Source: DASQFD01 sp035633255
Lineage (GTDB): Bacteria > Actinomycetota > Actinomycetes > Actinomycetales > Dermatophilaceae
Assembly (NCBI GenBank): GCA_035633255.1
Contig: DASQFD010000053.1
Span: 1 to 18,241 of the forward strand
Length of the DNA: 18,241 bases
Direction: 5' to 3'
Shown here piece by piece: positions 6,501 through 12,313 of the stretch. Within the stretch, counting starts at the first letter, position 1. Each line of letters opens with the position of its first letter. The notes under the pieces were generated by a model, which saw only the letters and a program-made list of their open reading frames with translations, was not told the DNA's origin and ran no database searches. Position numbers and translations under genes: made by a program.

Positions 6501-7730
6501 GTGGCGGCCTCGGGTGACGCGCTCACCGTCTGGGACCTCGGCGGCGAGCAGCCGATCGAGGTCCTGGCCCAGGAGGACGGTGGCGACTGGCCCGCGTTCG
6601 ACGCCGACGGCCGCACCCTGTTCACCTCGGTGTTCGAGGGCCGCCTCCTCGCCTGGGACCTCGGCGGTGATCGCGGCTTCCTCCCCACGGTGGGTGGGTC
6701 CGTGGCCCGACCGGCCGCCATGGTGCGGCTGTCCCCGAACGCCACCCGGGTGGTCAGGGTGGGCGACGGGCCGCGGCCGTGGTTCTCCGTGGTGGACGTG
6801 GCGTCGGGGCGGGGCGCTCGCGAGGTGGGTCTCCGCCAGGACCTCACGACCTGGCTGGACGTCGCGTGGAGTGCCGACGGGGCGCTGGTCAGCGTCTCCA
6901 CCGGAGACGACGTCGTTTCGGTGTGGGACAGCCGGTCCCTCACGGAGGTGGCCCGGCGCCCCGTGTCGGACGGGGAAGGCGTGGTCTATGCCGCCTTCAC
7001 CCCGGACGGCGCGCTTCTCGCCGGCACCTCGGCCGGGCGGTTGCACGTGCTCGACCAGCGGACGCTGGCGCCGCGACGGGACCCGATCGAGGTGGCTCCC
7101 CCCGCCGGGGACGACGACGCCGGTGTCCTGTCGTCGATGGCAGTGCGCCCCGGCACGGCCTGGGTGGCCGTCGGCGTCGACGGGGACGGCTGGCGCCTCG
7201 TCGACACCTCGACGGGACGCGTCCTCCCCCTCGACCTCGGTGCGGACGTCTTCGGCCTCGCCTGGTCCCCGGACGGAGACCGGCTGGCCGTGACGACCGA
7301 TTCCGGCGGTGTGGGCCTCTACGACCTCACCACCCGCTCGTGGGTCGCGCCGCTCACCACGCGGCAACCCTTCGCCGGGTCGGACCTGCGCTTCGCCCCG
7401 GACGGCTCCGAGTGGGCCACGGTGGCGGCTGGCCGGGTCGGGCGCTGGGACGGCGGGACCGGGGCCTTCCTCGGTGCGGTGACGGTCGGTTCGGGAGGGA
7501 CGGTGGGCTACGACGAGCGGGGAGCGCTGCTCGTGGCCCAGGAGGACGGACCCATCCGGCGCTGGGACCTCGACCCCGGGGGCTGGGTCCGGACGGCCTG
7601 CGCCATGGCGGGCCGGGAGCTGACCGAGGCCGAGTGGCGTGACCACCTGCCGAACCGGGACTTCCGCCCCGTGTGCCGACCCGCCGCCGTCGCGGCTCTG
7701 CCCCGAGACCCTGACGCCCCGAGACCCTGA
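3543..7730 (+). CDS. SARP/BTAD - nSTAND1 NTPase - transmembrane - beta-propeller regulator
   Basis: About 1395 residues. Order: OmpR-type winged helix (about 1-90, VRVGVLGPLVLDGDARALGP onward), BTAD helical domain (about 92-240), nSTAND1 module opening with CPYPGLLSFDVEDSASFFGR (about 254), Walker A GPSGSGKSS (295-303, Lys301), Walker B DVVVVDQLEE (342-351), an Arg/Leu-rich helical part, a charged linker, one transmembrane helix (about 660-681), and WD40-like blades (about 840-1355). The C-terminus carries WVRTACAMAGRELTEAEW, common in this family. Known relatives are AfsR/SARP-type regulators; STAND proteins switch on NTP-driven oligomerization. The basic flank before the helix suggests the DNA-binding and NTPase parts are cytoplasmic and the propeller outside, i.e. 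a one-protein sensor-regulator; topology and ligand are inferred. No target operon is obvious. The stop codon lies within a 16-bp tandem repeat. Confidence 0.93.
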   Translation: MRVGVLGPLVLDGDARALGPRDRVVLGVLVLHLGSAVRTDTLAEALWGEQPPASATKVVQGCVLRLRRTLGAEAVETMPSGGYRLRLHHDDVDVTVFEDLLTRARGLLAGGQPDRARYAVQGALALWRGDPFSELEDWEAASAVRERLKELHSDAEEVRAEAELACGGHAEVRCDLQRLVDEQPTRERRWALLALAEYRCGRQADALRTLRRARRRLVEELGLDPGEELTDLEGAVLRHDPALAAPSGQSVPTGCPYPGLLSFDVEDSASFFGRETEVATAMQTLDRVGALVVVGPSGSGKSSLLRAGVAAALRRDGARVHVLTPGSDPRTAWGRLGVVATDVVVVDQLEEALAPGVQDVDGFVADLAAFVHDGGRLVMGVRGDRLDELGGRPALARLAERGLRLLGPMTVEDLVRAIVGPADQAGLRLEPGLVDLLVREVEGQPAALPLLSHVLRETWSVREGRTLTVAGYRSTGGVRGAVARTAETLFHDLDTRAQSLLAQLMTRLVSTGEDGAPLRRRVPRRSLDQDADRHVLVERLIAARLLSTDREMVEIAHESLTSAWPRLRSWLDEDVDGLRIMRHLAVAAESWAQLGRPGSELYRGARLSRAVEWRQRAAPHLAPVESAFLGASVALDEAERSAAAQQAQRDRTVNRRLRAGLVATVALAVVAITAGALASAASRRADSAATAADARRLGAEALRAGQLDTALLLSVAGLRLSDLPDTRANLLATLDQAATLVRSARVPIVVSQSVHRQAGTVLAQAPKEGLLVRRADTLEPLARHADLRGPAVVTAPDGSMSAVTVMPELAAAPGGRPVVLLNGEHEVAADQLGGIPPGTFAQQDISVSPDSRWLAVTLREEKGEGEPVVAVWDLTARSRPAAVLRLGAQWHNPLVQPGGLVLWSSGDGVVRRTDLRDARVASLLTAPDLDVGRLEEVQALSPDGSLLAVGAGSELLLVDTATSRPRHVLPASGGVHRAAFSADGSTVAASGDALTVWDLGGEQPIEVLAQEDGGDWPAFDADGRTLFTSVFEGRLLAWDLGGDRGFLPTVGGSVARPAAMVRLSPNATRVVRVGDGPRPWFSVVDVASGRGAREVGLRQDLTTWLDVAWSADGALVSVSTGDDVVSVWDSRSLTEVARRPVSDGEGVVYAAFTPDGALLAGTSAGRLHVLDQRTLAPRRDPIEVAPPAGDDDAGVLSSMAVRPGTAWVAVGVDGDGWRLVDTSTGRVLPLDLGADVFGLAWSPDGDRLAVTTDSGGVGLYDLTTRSWVAPLTTRQPFAGSDLRFAPDGSEWATVAAGRVGRWDGGTGAFLGAVTVGSGGTVGYDERGALLVAQEDGPIRRWDLDPGGWVRTACAMAGRELTEAEWRDHLPNRDFRPVCRPAAVAALPRDPDAPRP

Positions 7731-7780
7731 CGCCCCGAGACCGTGAAGCCCCGAGACCGTGAAGCCCCGAGACCGTGAAG
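7701..7780. repeat. 16-bp tandem repeat, five copies, spanning the regulator's stop codon
   Basis: Two copies of CCCCGAGACCCTGACG (7701-7716, 7717-7732) are followed by three copies of CCCCGAGACCGTGAAG (7733-7748, 7749-7764, 7765-7780). The 16-bp period shifts the reading frame each copy, and the TGA in the second copy ends the SARP-STAND gene at 7728-7730. The array nearly fills the gap to the convergent carboxylase gene. No terminator-like hairpin was seen here. Confidence 0.95.
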
Positions 7781-7791
7781 CCGCCCGGGTC

Positions 7792-9624
7792 TCAGCTGTC
7801 CAGGTCCGGGGAGTGCCCGATGTCAGGCGTCCAGGATGTCAGGGCGTCCAGGATCTCGCAGATGACGGCGCCGTTGGTGACCGTGGCCCCGACCTCGGCG
7901 GTGATGCCGGTGATGACGCCGGCCTTGTGGGCGGCGATCGGCTGCTCCATCTTCATCGCCTCCAGGACCACGACGAGGTCACCCTCGGCGACCTGCTGGC
8001 CCTCCTCGACGGCGATCTTGACGATCGTGCCCTGCATCGGAGCGGTGAGGGAGTCACCCGAGGCCTGCGCGTCGGTCTTGGCGCCACCGGAGCGCTTGGG
8101 TGCCTGCTTCTTGGCCCCCCCGCCGCTCCCGTTGCCCGACCCCAGTGACAGCCCGCCGGGCAGCACGACCTCGAGGCGCTTGCCGCCGACCTCGACGGTC
8201 ACCCGCTGGCGCTCGTCGGCGCCGCCGCCGCCCGCCTCGGCGTGCGGGCCGGCATACGGGGGGATGTCGTTGACGAACTCGGTCTCGATCCACCGCGTGA
8301 AGATGGAGAAGGGCTGCTCGGGGTCGGCCGGGGCGAACGCCGGGTCGGTGACGACCTTGCGGTGGAAGGGGATGACCGTCGGCATGCCCTCGACGTCGAA
8401 CTCCGCGAGGGCCCGGCGGGAGCGCTCCAGCGCCTGCTGGCGGTTGTGTCCGGTCACGATGAGCTTGGCGATGAGGGAGTCGAAGGCCCCGGCGATCGTG
8501 TCGCCCTCGATGAGCCCCGAGTCGACCCGGACCCCCGGCCCGGACGGCGGCCGGTAGACCGACACGGTCCCGGGCTGGGGCAGGAAGCCCCGTCCCGCGT
8601 CCTCACCGTTGATGCGGAACTCGATCGAGTGCGCGACCGGCTCGGGGTCGGGGTAGTCGAGCGCCTCACCGTCGGCGATCCGGAACTGCTCCCGCACCAG
8701 GTCGATGCCGGTGACCTCCTCGCTCACCGGGTGCTCGACCTGCAGCCGGGTGTTGACCTCGAGGAACGAGATCTCCCCCTTCGGACCGATGAGGAACTCG
8801 CACGTGGCGGCACCCTCGTAGCCGGCGCCCCGGAGGATGGCCTTGCTCGCGCGGTAGATCTCCGCGCGCTGCTCGGGGGTGAGGAACGGCGCCGGCGCCT
8901 CCTCGACCAGCTTCTGGTTGCGGCGCTGCAGCGAGCAGTCACGCGTGGAGACGACGACGACGTTGTCGTGCTGGTCGGCGAGGCACTGCGTCTCGACGTG
9001 CCGCGGCCGGTCGAGGAACCGCTCGACGAAGCACTCGCCGCGCCCGAAGGCGGTCACCGCCTCCCGCACCGCGGAGTCGTAGAGGTGCGGGATCTCCTCG
9101 AGGGTGTGGGCGACCTTCAGGCCCCGCCCGCCACCGCCGTACGCCGCCTTGATGGCCACCGGCAGCCCGTGCTCCTCGGCGAACGCCACCACCTCGTCGG
9201 GGCCGTCCACCGGGTCGGACGTGCCGGGGACGAGCGGCGCGTCCGCGGCAAGCGCGATGTGCCGCGCCTTGACCTTGTCCCCGAGGGAGTCGATGGCCGA
9301 CGGGCCCGGGCCGATCCACACCAGGCCCGCGTCGATCACCTTCTGGGCGAAGTGCGCGTTCTCCGCGAGGAAGCCGTAGCCGGGGTGCACGGCGTCCGCC
9401 CCCGCCTGGTGGGCGACCTCGATCAGCTTGTCCTGCAGCAGGTAGCTGTCCCCGGGGGTCGAGCCGCCGAGCGCGTACGCCTCGTCCGCCAGCTTGACGT
9501 GCTGCGAGTCCCGGTCCGGGTCCGCGTACACCGCGACGGACCCGATGCCCGAGTCCTTGCAGGCCCGGGCGATGCGCACCGCGATCTCTCCGCGGTTGGC
9601 GATGAGGACTTTGCGAATGGCCAT
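7792..9624 (-). CDS. accA: Acyl-CoA carboxylase alpha subunit (biotin carboxylase + biotin carrier)
   Basis: 610 residues starting MAIRKVLIANRGEIAVRIAR. The biotin carboxylase domain (about 1-450) has the ATP-grasp Gly-rich loop GGGGRGLK (163-170), the Mg/ATP and catalytic segment EVNTRLQVEHPVSEE (289-303), and the N-terminal carboxyphosphate fold. A Gly/Ala/Lys-rich linker (GSGNGSGGGAKK) leads to a biotinyl domain with EAMKMEQP, so Lys558 should carry biotin. The enzyme carboxylates biotin with ATP and bicarbonate and hands CO2 to a beta (carboxyltransferase) subunit; actinobacterial AccA3-type subunits serve several beta partners. The ATG at 9624 lacks a clear Shine-Dalgarno but has TAGGCT ending 8 nt before it, suggesting leaderless transcription. 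A longer frame to 9705 is not needed. Its probable partner is the beta subunit at 13531-15168; the substrate is not decidable. Confidence 0.95.
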   Translation of the reverse strand: MAIRKVLIANRGEIAVRIARACKDSGIGSVAVYADPDRDSQHVKLADEAYALGGSTPGDSYLLQDKLIEVAHQAGADAVHPGYGFLAENAHFAQKVIDAGLVWIGPGPSAIDSLGDKVKARHIALAADAPLVPGTSDPVDGPDEVVAFAEEHGLPVAIKAAYGGGGRGLKVAHTLEEIPHLYDSAVREAVTAFGRGECFVERFLDRPRHVETQCLADQHDNVVVVSTRDCSLQRRNQKLVEEAPAPFLTPEQRAEIYRASKAILRGAGYEGAATCEFLIGPKGEISFLEVNTRLQVEHPVSEEVTGIDLVREQFRIADGEALDYPDPEPVAHSIEFRINGEDAGRGFLPQPGTVSVYRPPSGPGVRVDSGLIEGDTIAGAFDSLIAKLIVTGHNRQQALERSRRALAEFDVEGMPTVIPFHRKVVTDPAFAPADPEQPFSIFTRWIETEFVNDIPPYAGPHAEAGGGGADERQRVTVEVGGKRLEVVLPGGLSLGSGNGSGGGAKKQAPKRSGGAKTDAQASGDSLTAPMQGTIVKIAVEEGQQVAEGDLVVVLEAMKMEQPIAAHKAGVITGITAEVGATVTNGAVICEILDALTSWTPDIGHSPDLDS

Positions 9625-9631
9625 GCTCGGG

Positions 9632-9637
9632 AGCCTA
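9632..9637 (-). promoter_or_regulatory. Candidate -10 box for the carboxylase alpha subunit
   Basis: On the minus strand TAGGCT is followed by 7 nt and then the ATG. It matches TAnnnT, and no ribosome-binding site is present, both typical of leaderless actinobacterial genes. The -35 region is weak. Confidence 0.4.
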
Positions 9638-9764
9638 GCGTGGAGGTGCCCGCAGGCCCACGCGGGACCGGCGCGTGCGGCGGCCCGTGGAGGTGAGTGC
9701 CACATTCACGCGCTGCGGCCCCTCCGCGCGAGGAGGCTGGGAGAAGACCGCCCCTGGAGGAGCC

Positions 9765-10955
9765 TTGCCCCATCCCGCGACAGCGACGCAGCTGAAGTGG
9801 CTCGAGGGGGAGCTCGACGCCTGGCAGGCGGAGGGGCTCGTGGACCTCCCGACCGCCACGGCGCTGCGGAGCAGGTACGTCGCCGTCCGCAGGCTCACCG
9901 TCCTCCGGGTGCTGCTCACCCTCGGGACGGGCTTCCTGGGGACCGGGCTGATCTGGCTGGTGGCCGCCAACCTCGACCAGCTCTCGCCCCCCACGCGCTT
10001 CGTCGGCATCACCGCCCTGTGGCTCGCCGTCACGGCTTCGGGGGAGTGGCTCGCCACCGCGCGTGGGCGGGGCGGGGAGGTGTCCTCACCGGTGGTGGAG
10101 GCGGTGCGCCTCCTCGGCGTCGCGGCATACGGCGCGGTGCTCTTCCAGGCGGCGCAGAGCCTCCAGGTGCCCGCCTACGAGCCCACCCTCGTCGGTCTGT
10201 GGGGGCTGGGGGCGCTCCTTCTCGCGTATGCCGTCCGCAGCACCGCCTGCCTCACCGCGGCGGTCCTGCTCCTCGCCGGCTGGTGGCTCTGGGCGCTGGT
10301 CGACGCCGGCGCCTCCCCGGTCGGCGCGACGGCCGCCGCGCTCTCCGCCGCCGTGGTCGCGGCCGCGGTCGGTGCCGTCCACTCGGCTCGGTGGTGGCCG
10401 GACTTCACGCCGCCGTGGCGCGAGGTCGGGGCCGCGCTGGCCCTCGTCGGCGTGTTCGTCGCCGCCGTCCCCGCGGACCGGTTGGCGGACAGCCGCTGGT
10501 CGACCGCGCTCACGGTGGCCCTCGTCGTTGCGGCGCTCGCCGCTGCGGTGGCCGTGACGGTCGCGCCCGAAGCACGCCTCGAGGTCGCTCTCGCGGCGGG
10601 GGCGCTGGTCGCCGGGCTGCTGCTCGCGCTCTGGCGCCCGGGCACCGGGACGAGCGCCGGCGTGGGCCTGGCGCCGGCGGAGTACGTGCGGGCCGCCGTC
10701 GCGGTGCTCCTCTACCTCGCCGTGGCGAGCGGGTATGCCGTCCTCGGCGCCTCCCGTGACAGCGGGCGCCTCACCCTGCTGGCGACGGCGGCCATCGTGG
10801 TGTTCACGACGTTCCAGGCCTTCGCCGTCTTCGCCCCGATCCTGTCCGGGGCCGCGCTGTTCCTGACGGTGGGCGTCGTGCTCCTGGTCACCGGATGGCT
10901 CGGCGACCGGGGCCGGCGACGACTCGCCCGTGGGCGATCGGAGGTGCCGGCATGA
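9765..10955 (+). CDS. DUF2157 domain polytopic membrane protein
   Basis: About 396 residues. A soluble N-terminal head (LKWLEGELDAWQAEGLVDLPTA..LRSRY) matches the helical start of DUF2157 proteins, followed by roughly 12 hydrophobic segments from LLTLGTGFLGTGLIWLVAAN to LFLTVGVVLLVTGWLG and a basic C-terminal tail. Function is unknown in this family. The start is uncertain: TTG 9765 is preferred because GGAGGA (9756-9761) lies just upstream and the family head begins there, but GTG 9675, 9687 or 9693 in the same frame would add 24-30 residues. The stop (TGA 10953-10955) overlaps the ATG of the next gene, so the two are translationally coupled, which agrees with DUF2157 and GDYXXLXY proteins often being encoded as a pair. 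Confidence 0.85.
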   Translation: MPHPATATQLKWLEGELDAWQAEGLVDLPTATALRSRYVAVRRLTVLRVLLTLGTGFLGTGLIWLVAANLDQLSPPTRFVGITALWLAVTASGEWLATARGRGGEVSSPVVEAVRLLGVAAYGAVLFQAAQSLQVPAYEPTLVGLWGLGALLLAYAVRSTACLTAAVLLLAGWWLWALVDAGASPVGATAAALSAAVVAAAVGAVHSARWWPDFTPPWREVGAALALVGVFVAAVPADRLADSRWSTALTVALVVAALAAAVAVTVAPEARLEVALAAGALVAGLLLALWRPGTGTSAGVGLAPAEYVRAAVAVLLYLAVASGYAVLGASRDSGRLTLLATAAIVVFTTFQAFAVFAPILSGAALFLTVGVVLLVTGWLGDRGRRRLARGRSEVPA

Positions 10956-11428
10956 CCCGCCGTCCGGTGCTCGTTGCCGCCGTGTGCGCGCTGCAGCTCG
11001 GCCTCGTCGGCGTGGGGGTGGCCGCCCCGCTGTCCGCGCGGCTGACCGGCGAGCAGGTGCGCCTGCGGGTCGCCCCGGTCGACCCCGTCGACCCGTTCCG
11101 TGGCGCGTACGTCGCCCTCGACTACCCGGACCTCCCGCTGTCCCCGGTCGCCGCGGACGGTTCGTCCCGCGGGACGGTGTTCGTGCCGCTGCGCCGCTCC
11201 GGCGAGGTCTGGACCGGTGGTGCGGCCACCCCGGAGCGGCCCTCCGCGGCGCCGTACCTCGCCTGCGAGTCCGACGGGTGGACCGTGCGCTGCGGCATCG
11301 AGAGCTGGTTCGTCCCCCAGGAGCGCGCCTCGGCCCTGCAGGACGCGCTGGTCCGCCGCGAGGCCGTCGCCACGGTTCGCGTCGACGGGCGGGGGCACGC
11401 CGCGCTGGTCGGGCTGACCGTGTCCTGA
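10952..11428 (+). CDS. GDYXXLXY domain protein (partner of the DUF2157 protein)
   Basis: 158 residues. The N-terminus has a signal/anchor helix (PVLVAAVCALQLGLVGVGVA, about 5-24). The family motif follows as GAYVALDY (51-58) after VDPVDPFR; the canonical Asp after Gly is Ala here. Two cysteines (in LACESDGW and VRCGIESW) may pair outside the membrane. GGAGG (10940-10944) lies 7 nt before the ATG, which overlaps the upstream stop as ATGA. The partner DUF2157 protein suggests a membrane complex on the outer face, but the function is unknown. The last codons (LTVS and stop) are part of a sequence duplicated 44 bp downstream. Confidence 0.85.
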   Translation: MTRRPVLVAAVCALQLGLVGVGVAAPLSARLTGEQVRLRVAPVDPVDPFRGAYVALDYPDLPLSPVAADGSSRGTVFVPLRRSGEVWTGGAATPERPSAAPYLACESDGWTVRCGIESWFVPQERASALQDALVRREAVATVRVDGRGHAALVGLTVS

Positions 11429-11474
11429 CCGTGACCGGGCATCCTTCTCACCGGGTCCTGACCGTTTCCTGACC
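11414..11474 (+). repeat. Duplicated gene tail containing the stop codon
   Basis: CTGACCGTGTCCTGACC (11414-11430) recurs as CTGACCGTTTCCTGACC (11458-11474), 16 of 17 identical and 44 bp apart. Both encode LTVS followed by TGA, in different frames because 44 is not a multiple of three. Confidence 0.7.
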
Positions 11475-11764
11475 TCGTCCTGCCTCGTCCCGACGCCGTC
11501 CTTACCCCTCCTGCCCGGGCGCGCCGCACCCCACCCGGCGGGACGCGGCCGGTCAGAGGAGGCGCGCGAAGTGGGGTGCGGCGCCCGCCGGCCGGGCCCC
11601 TCGCCGTCACGAACCTGCCTATTGGCAGCAACGTCACCGTCCGGGTCTTGCGACGGTTCTCGCGGATGACCCACGCGACGTCGGGGTCGTCGCCGAGCGG
11701 CGACTCCTCCAGCCCCTCGGGCCCCGGGAGCGTAACCGCGGGCCCGGGGCCACGTTCGGGGCGG
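11429..11764. other. 336-bp intergenic region between convergent genes
   Basis: No convincing gene. It holds the second copy of the duplicated tail (11458-11474), a pyrimidine-rich stretch, a perfect 14-bp inverted repeat (11521-11584), a small hairpin CTGCC-TATT-GGCAG (11615-11628), and a minus-strand coding-like stretch without start or stop (11632-11736). Confidence 0.6.
11521..11584. terminator. Long inverted repeat, possible bidirectional terminator
   Basis: GCGCCGCACCCCAC (11521-11534) and GTGGGGTGCGGCGC (11571-11584) are perfect 14-bp inverted arms around 36 nt. Inside, CCGGC (11535-11539) pairs with GCCGG (11548-11552), so the stem can branch. Its position between convergent genes (GDYXXLXY protein and MerR) suits a shared terminator. 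There is no U-tract on either side, so intrinsic termination is not classical. The loop carries AGAGGAGG (11555-11562), which resembles a ribosome-binding site. Confidence 0.4.
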
Positions 11765-12205
11765 CTATGAGGCGCCGCGCAGCTCGGTCCGGCAGCGGTG
11801 CTCGAACGTGGCCAGCTCCGCGATGGCCTCGTCGAGGTCGCGCCGGCGCTGCTCGAGGTCCGCGCGCCGCTCGTCGATCTGGGCCAGCACGTACTCCAGC
11901 TGGCTCGCCCTGCCCCGGGGCGCGTCGTAGAGGTCGATGATCGTGCGGATCTCCTCGAGCGGGAAGCCCAGCCGCTTCCCGCGCAGGATGAGCCCGAGCC
12001 GGGTGCGGTCCCGGCGGTGGTAGGCCCGCGTCGTGCCGCGACGCTCCGGGGAGATCAGCCCGAGGTCCTCGTAGTGCCGCACGGTGCGGTGCGTCACGCC
12101 GTACTCCTCGGCGACCTCGCCGATGGTCCACGCGCGGTCCGGGCGCTCGGCCGCGTCGGAGGCGGGGCCGGCCGCCGGTGTGGGGGCGCTCACGTCACTT
12201 GTCAT
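11765..12205 (-). CDS. MerR-family regulator, LiuR-like
   Basis: 146 residues. After a variable 24-residue head, WTIGEVAEEYGVTHRTVRHY is the MerR winged-helix start, followed by EDLGLISPERRGTTRAYHRRDRTRLGLILRGKRLGFPLEE and a coiled-coil dimerization helix (QLEYVLAQIDERRADLEQRR onward). It lacks a metal-binding cysteine cluster or a long effector domain, so it belongs to the short MerR group that includes LiuR-type regulators of acyl-CoA catabolism. It is divergent from an acyl-CoA dehydrogenase with palindromic sites between them, making it the likely local regulator; the ligand, perhaps an acyl-CoA, is inferred. TTGACG, 17 bp and CATGAT sit directly upstream with about 8 nt to the ATG, so its mRNA may be leaderless and its own promoter overlaps the operator (autoregulation). 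Confidence 0.9.
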   Translation of the reverse strand: MTSDVSAPTPAAGPASDAAERPDRAWTIGEVAEEYGVTHRTVRHYEDLGLISPERRGTTRAYHRRDRTRLGLILRGKRLGFPLEEIRTIIDLYDAPRGRASQLEYVLAQIDERRADLEQRRRDLDEAIAELATFEHRCRTELRGAS

Positions 12206-12213
12206 CGCCCCCC

Positions 12214-12242
12214 ATCATGCTTTACGTTGACGTAAGCGTCAA
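12214..12242 (-). promoter_or_regulatory. Promoter of the MerR gene
   Basis: Minus strand: TTGACG (12242-12237), 17-bp spacer, then CATGAT (12219-12214), which matches TATAAT at 4 of 6 positions including A2 and T6. Initiation would be close to the ATG at 12205. Confidence 0.55.
12222..12242. promoter_or_regulatory. Overlapping palindromic operator between merR and acyl-CoA dehydrogenase
   Basis: Two perfect palindromes overlap: TTACGT-TG-ACGTAA (12222-12235) and TTGACG-TAAG-CGTCAA (12227-12242). Inverted repeats with a TTGAC/ACGTAA core are typical of MerR/LiuR-type operators. The site covers the -35 and spacer of the MerR promoter and the presumed promoter zone of the divergent gene. Confidence 0.7.
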
Positions 12243-12313
12243 TGACAGGCACCGACGCCGCACCACACCGCACGACACGGCACGACACCACACGCGACAC
12301 GACGGGGACGACG

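Noticed and set aside
5037..7646. 869-codon antisense frame opposite the SARP-STAND gene
   Set aside because: Low-complexity His/Arg/Gly/Pro composition; the plus-strand frame has Walker motifs and propeller blades.
7701..7780. CRISPR array
   Set aside because: The repeats are 16 bp, directly abutting, and have no spacers.
8242..9696. 484-codon plus-strand frame inside the carboxylase alpha gene
   Set aside because: The minus strand encodes a textbook biotin carboxylase; this frame is its complement.
11576..11770. Small plus-strand frame (64 codons) preceded by AGAGGAGG
   Set aside because: Ser/Pro/Gly-rich product, overlaps the inverted repeat and the end of merR, and the SD-like spacing is long.
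12242..12313. Upstream ATG start for the acyl-CoA dehydrogenase
   Set aside because: It begins at the last base of the operator and adds only a Thr/His/Arg-rich head not seen in the family.
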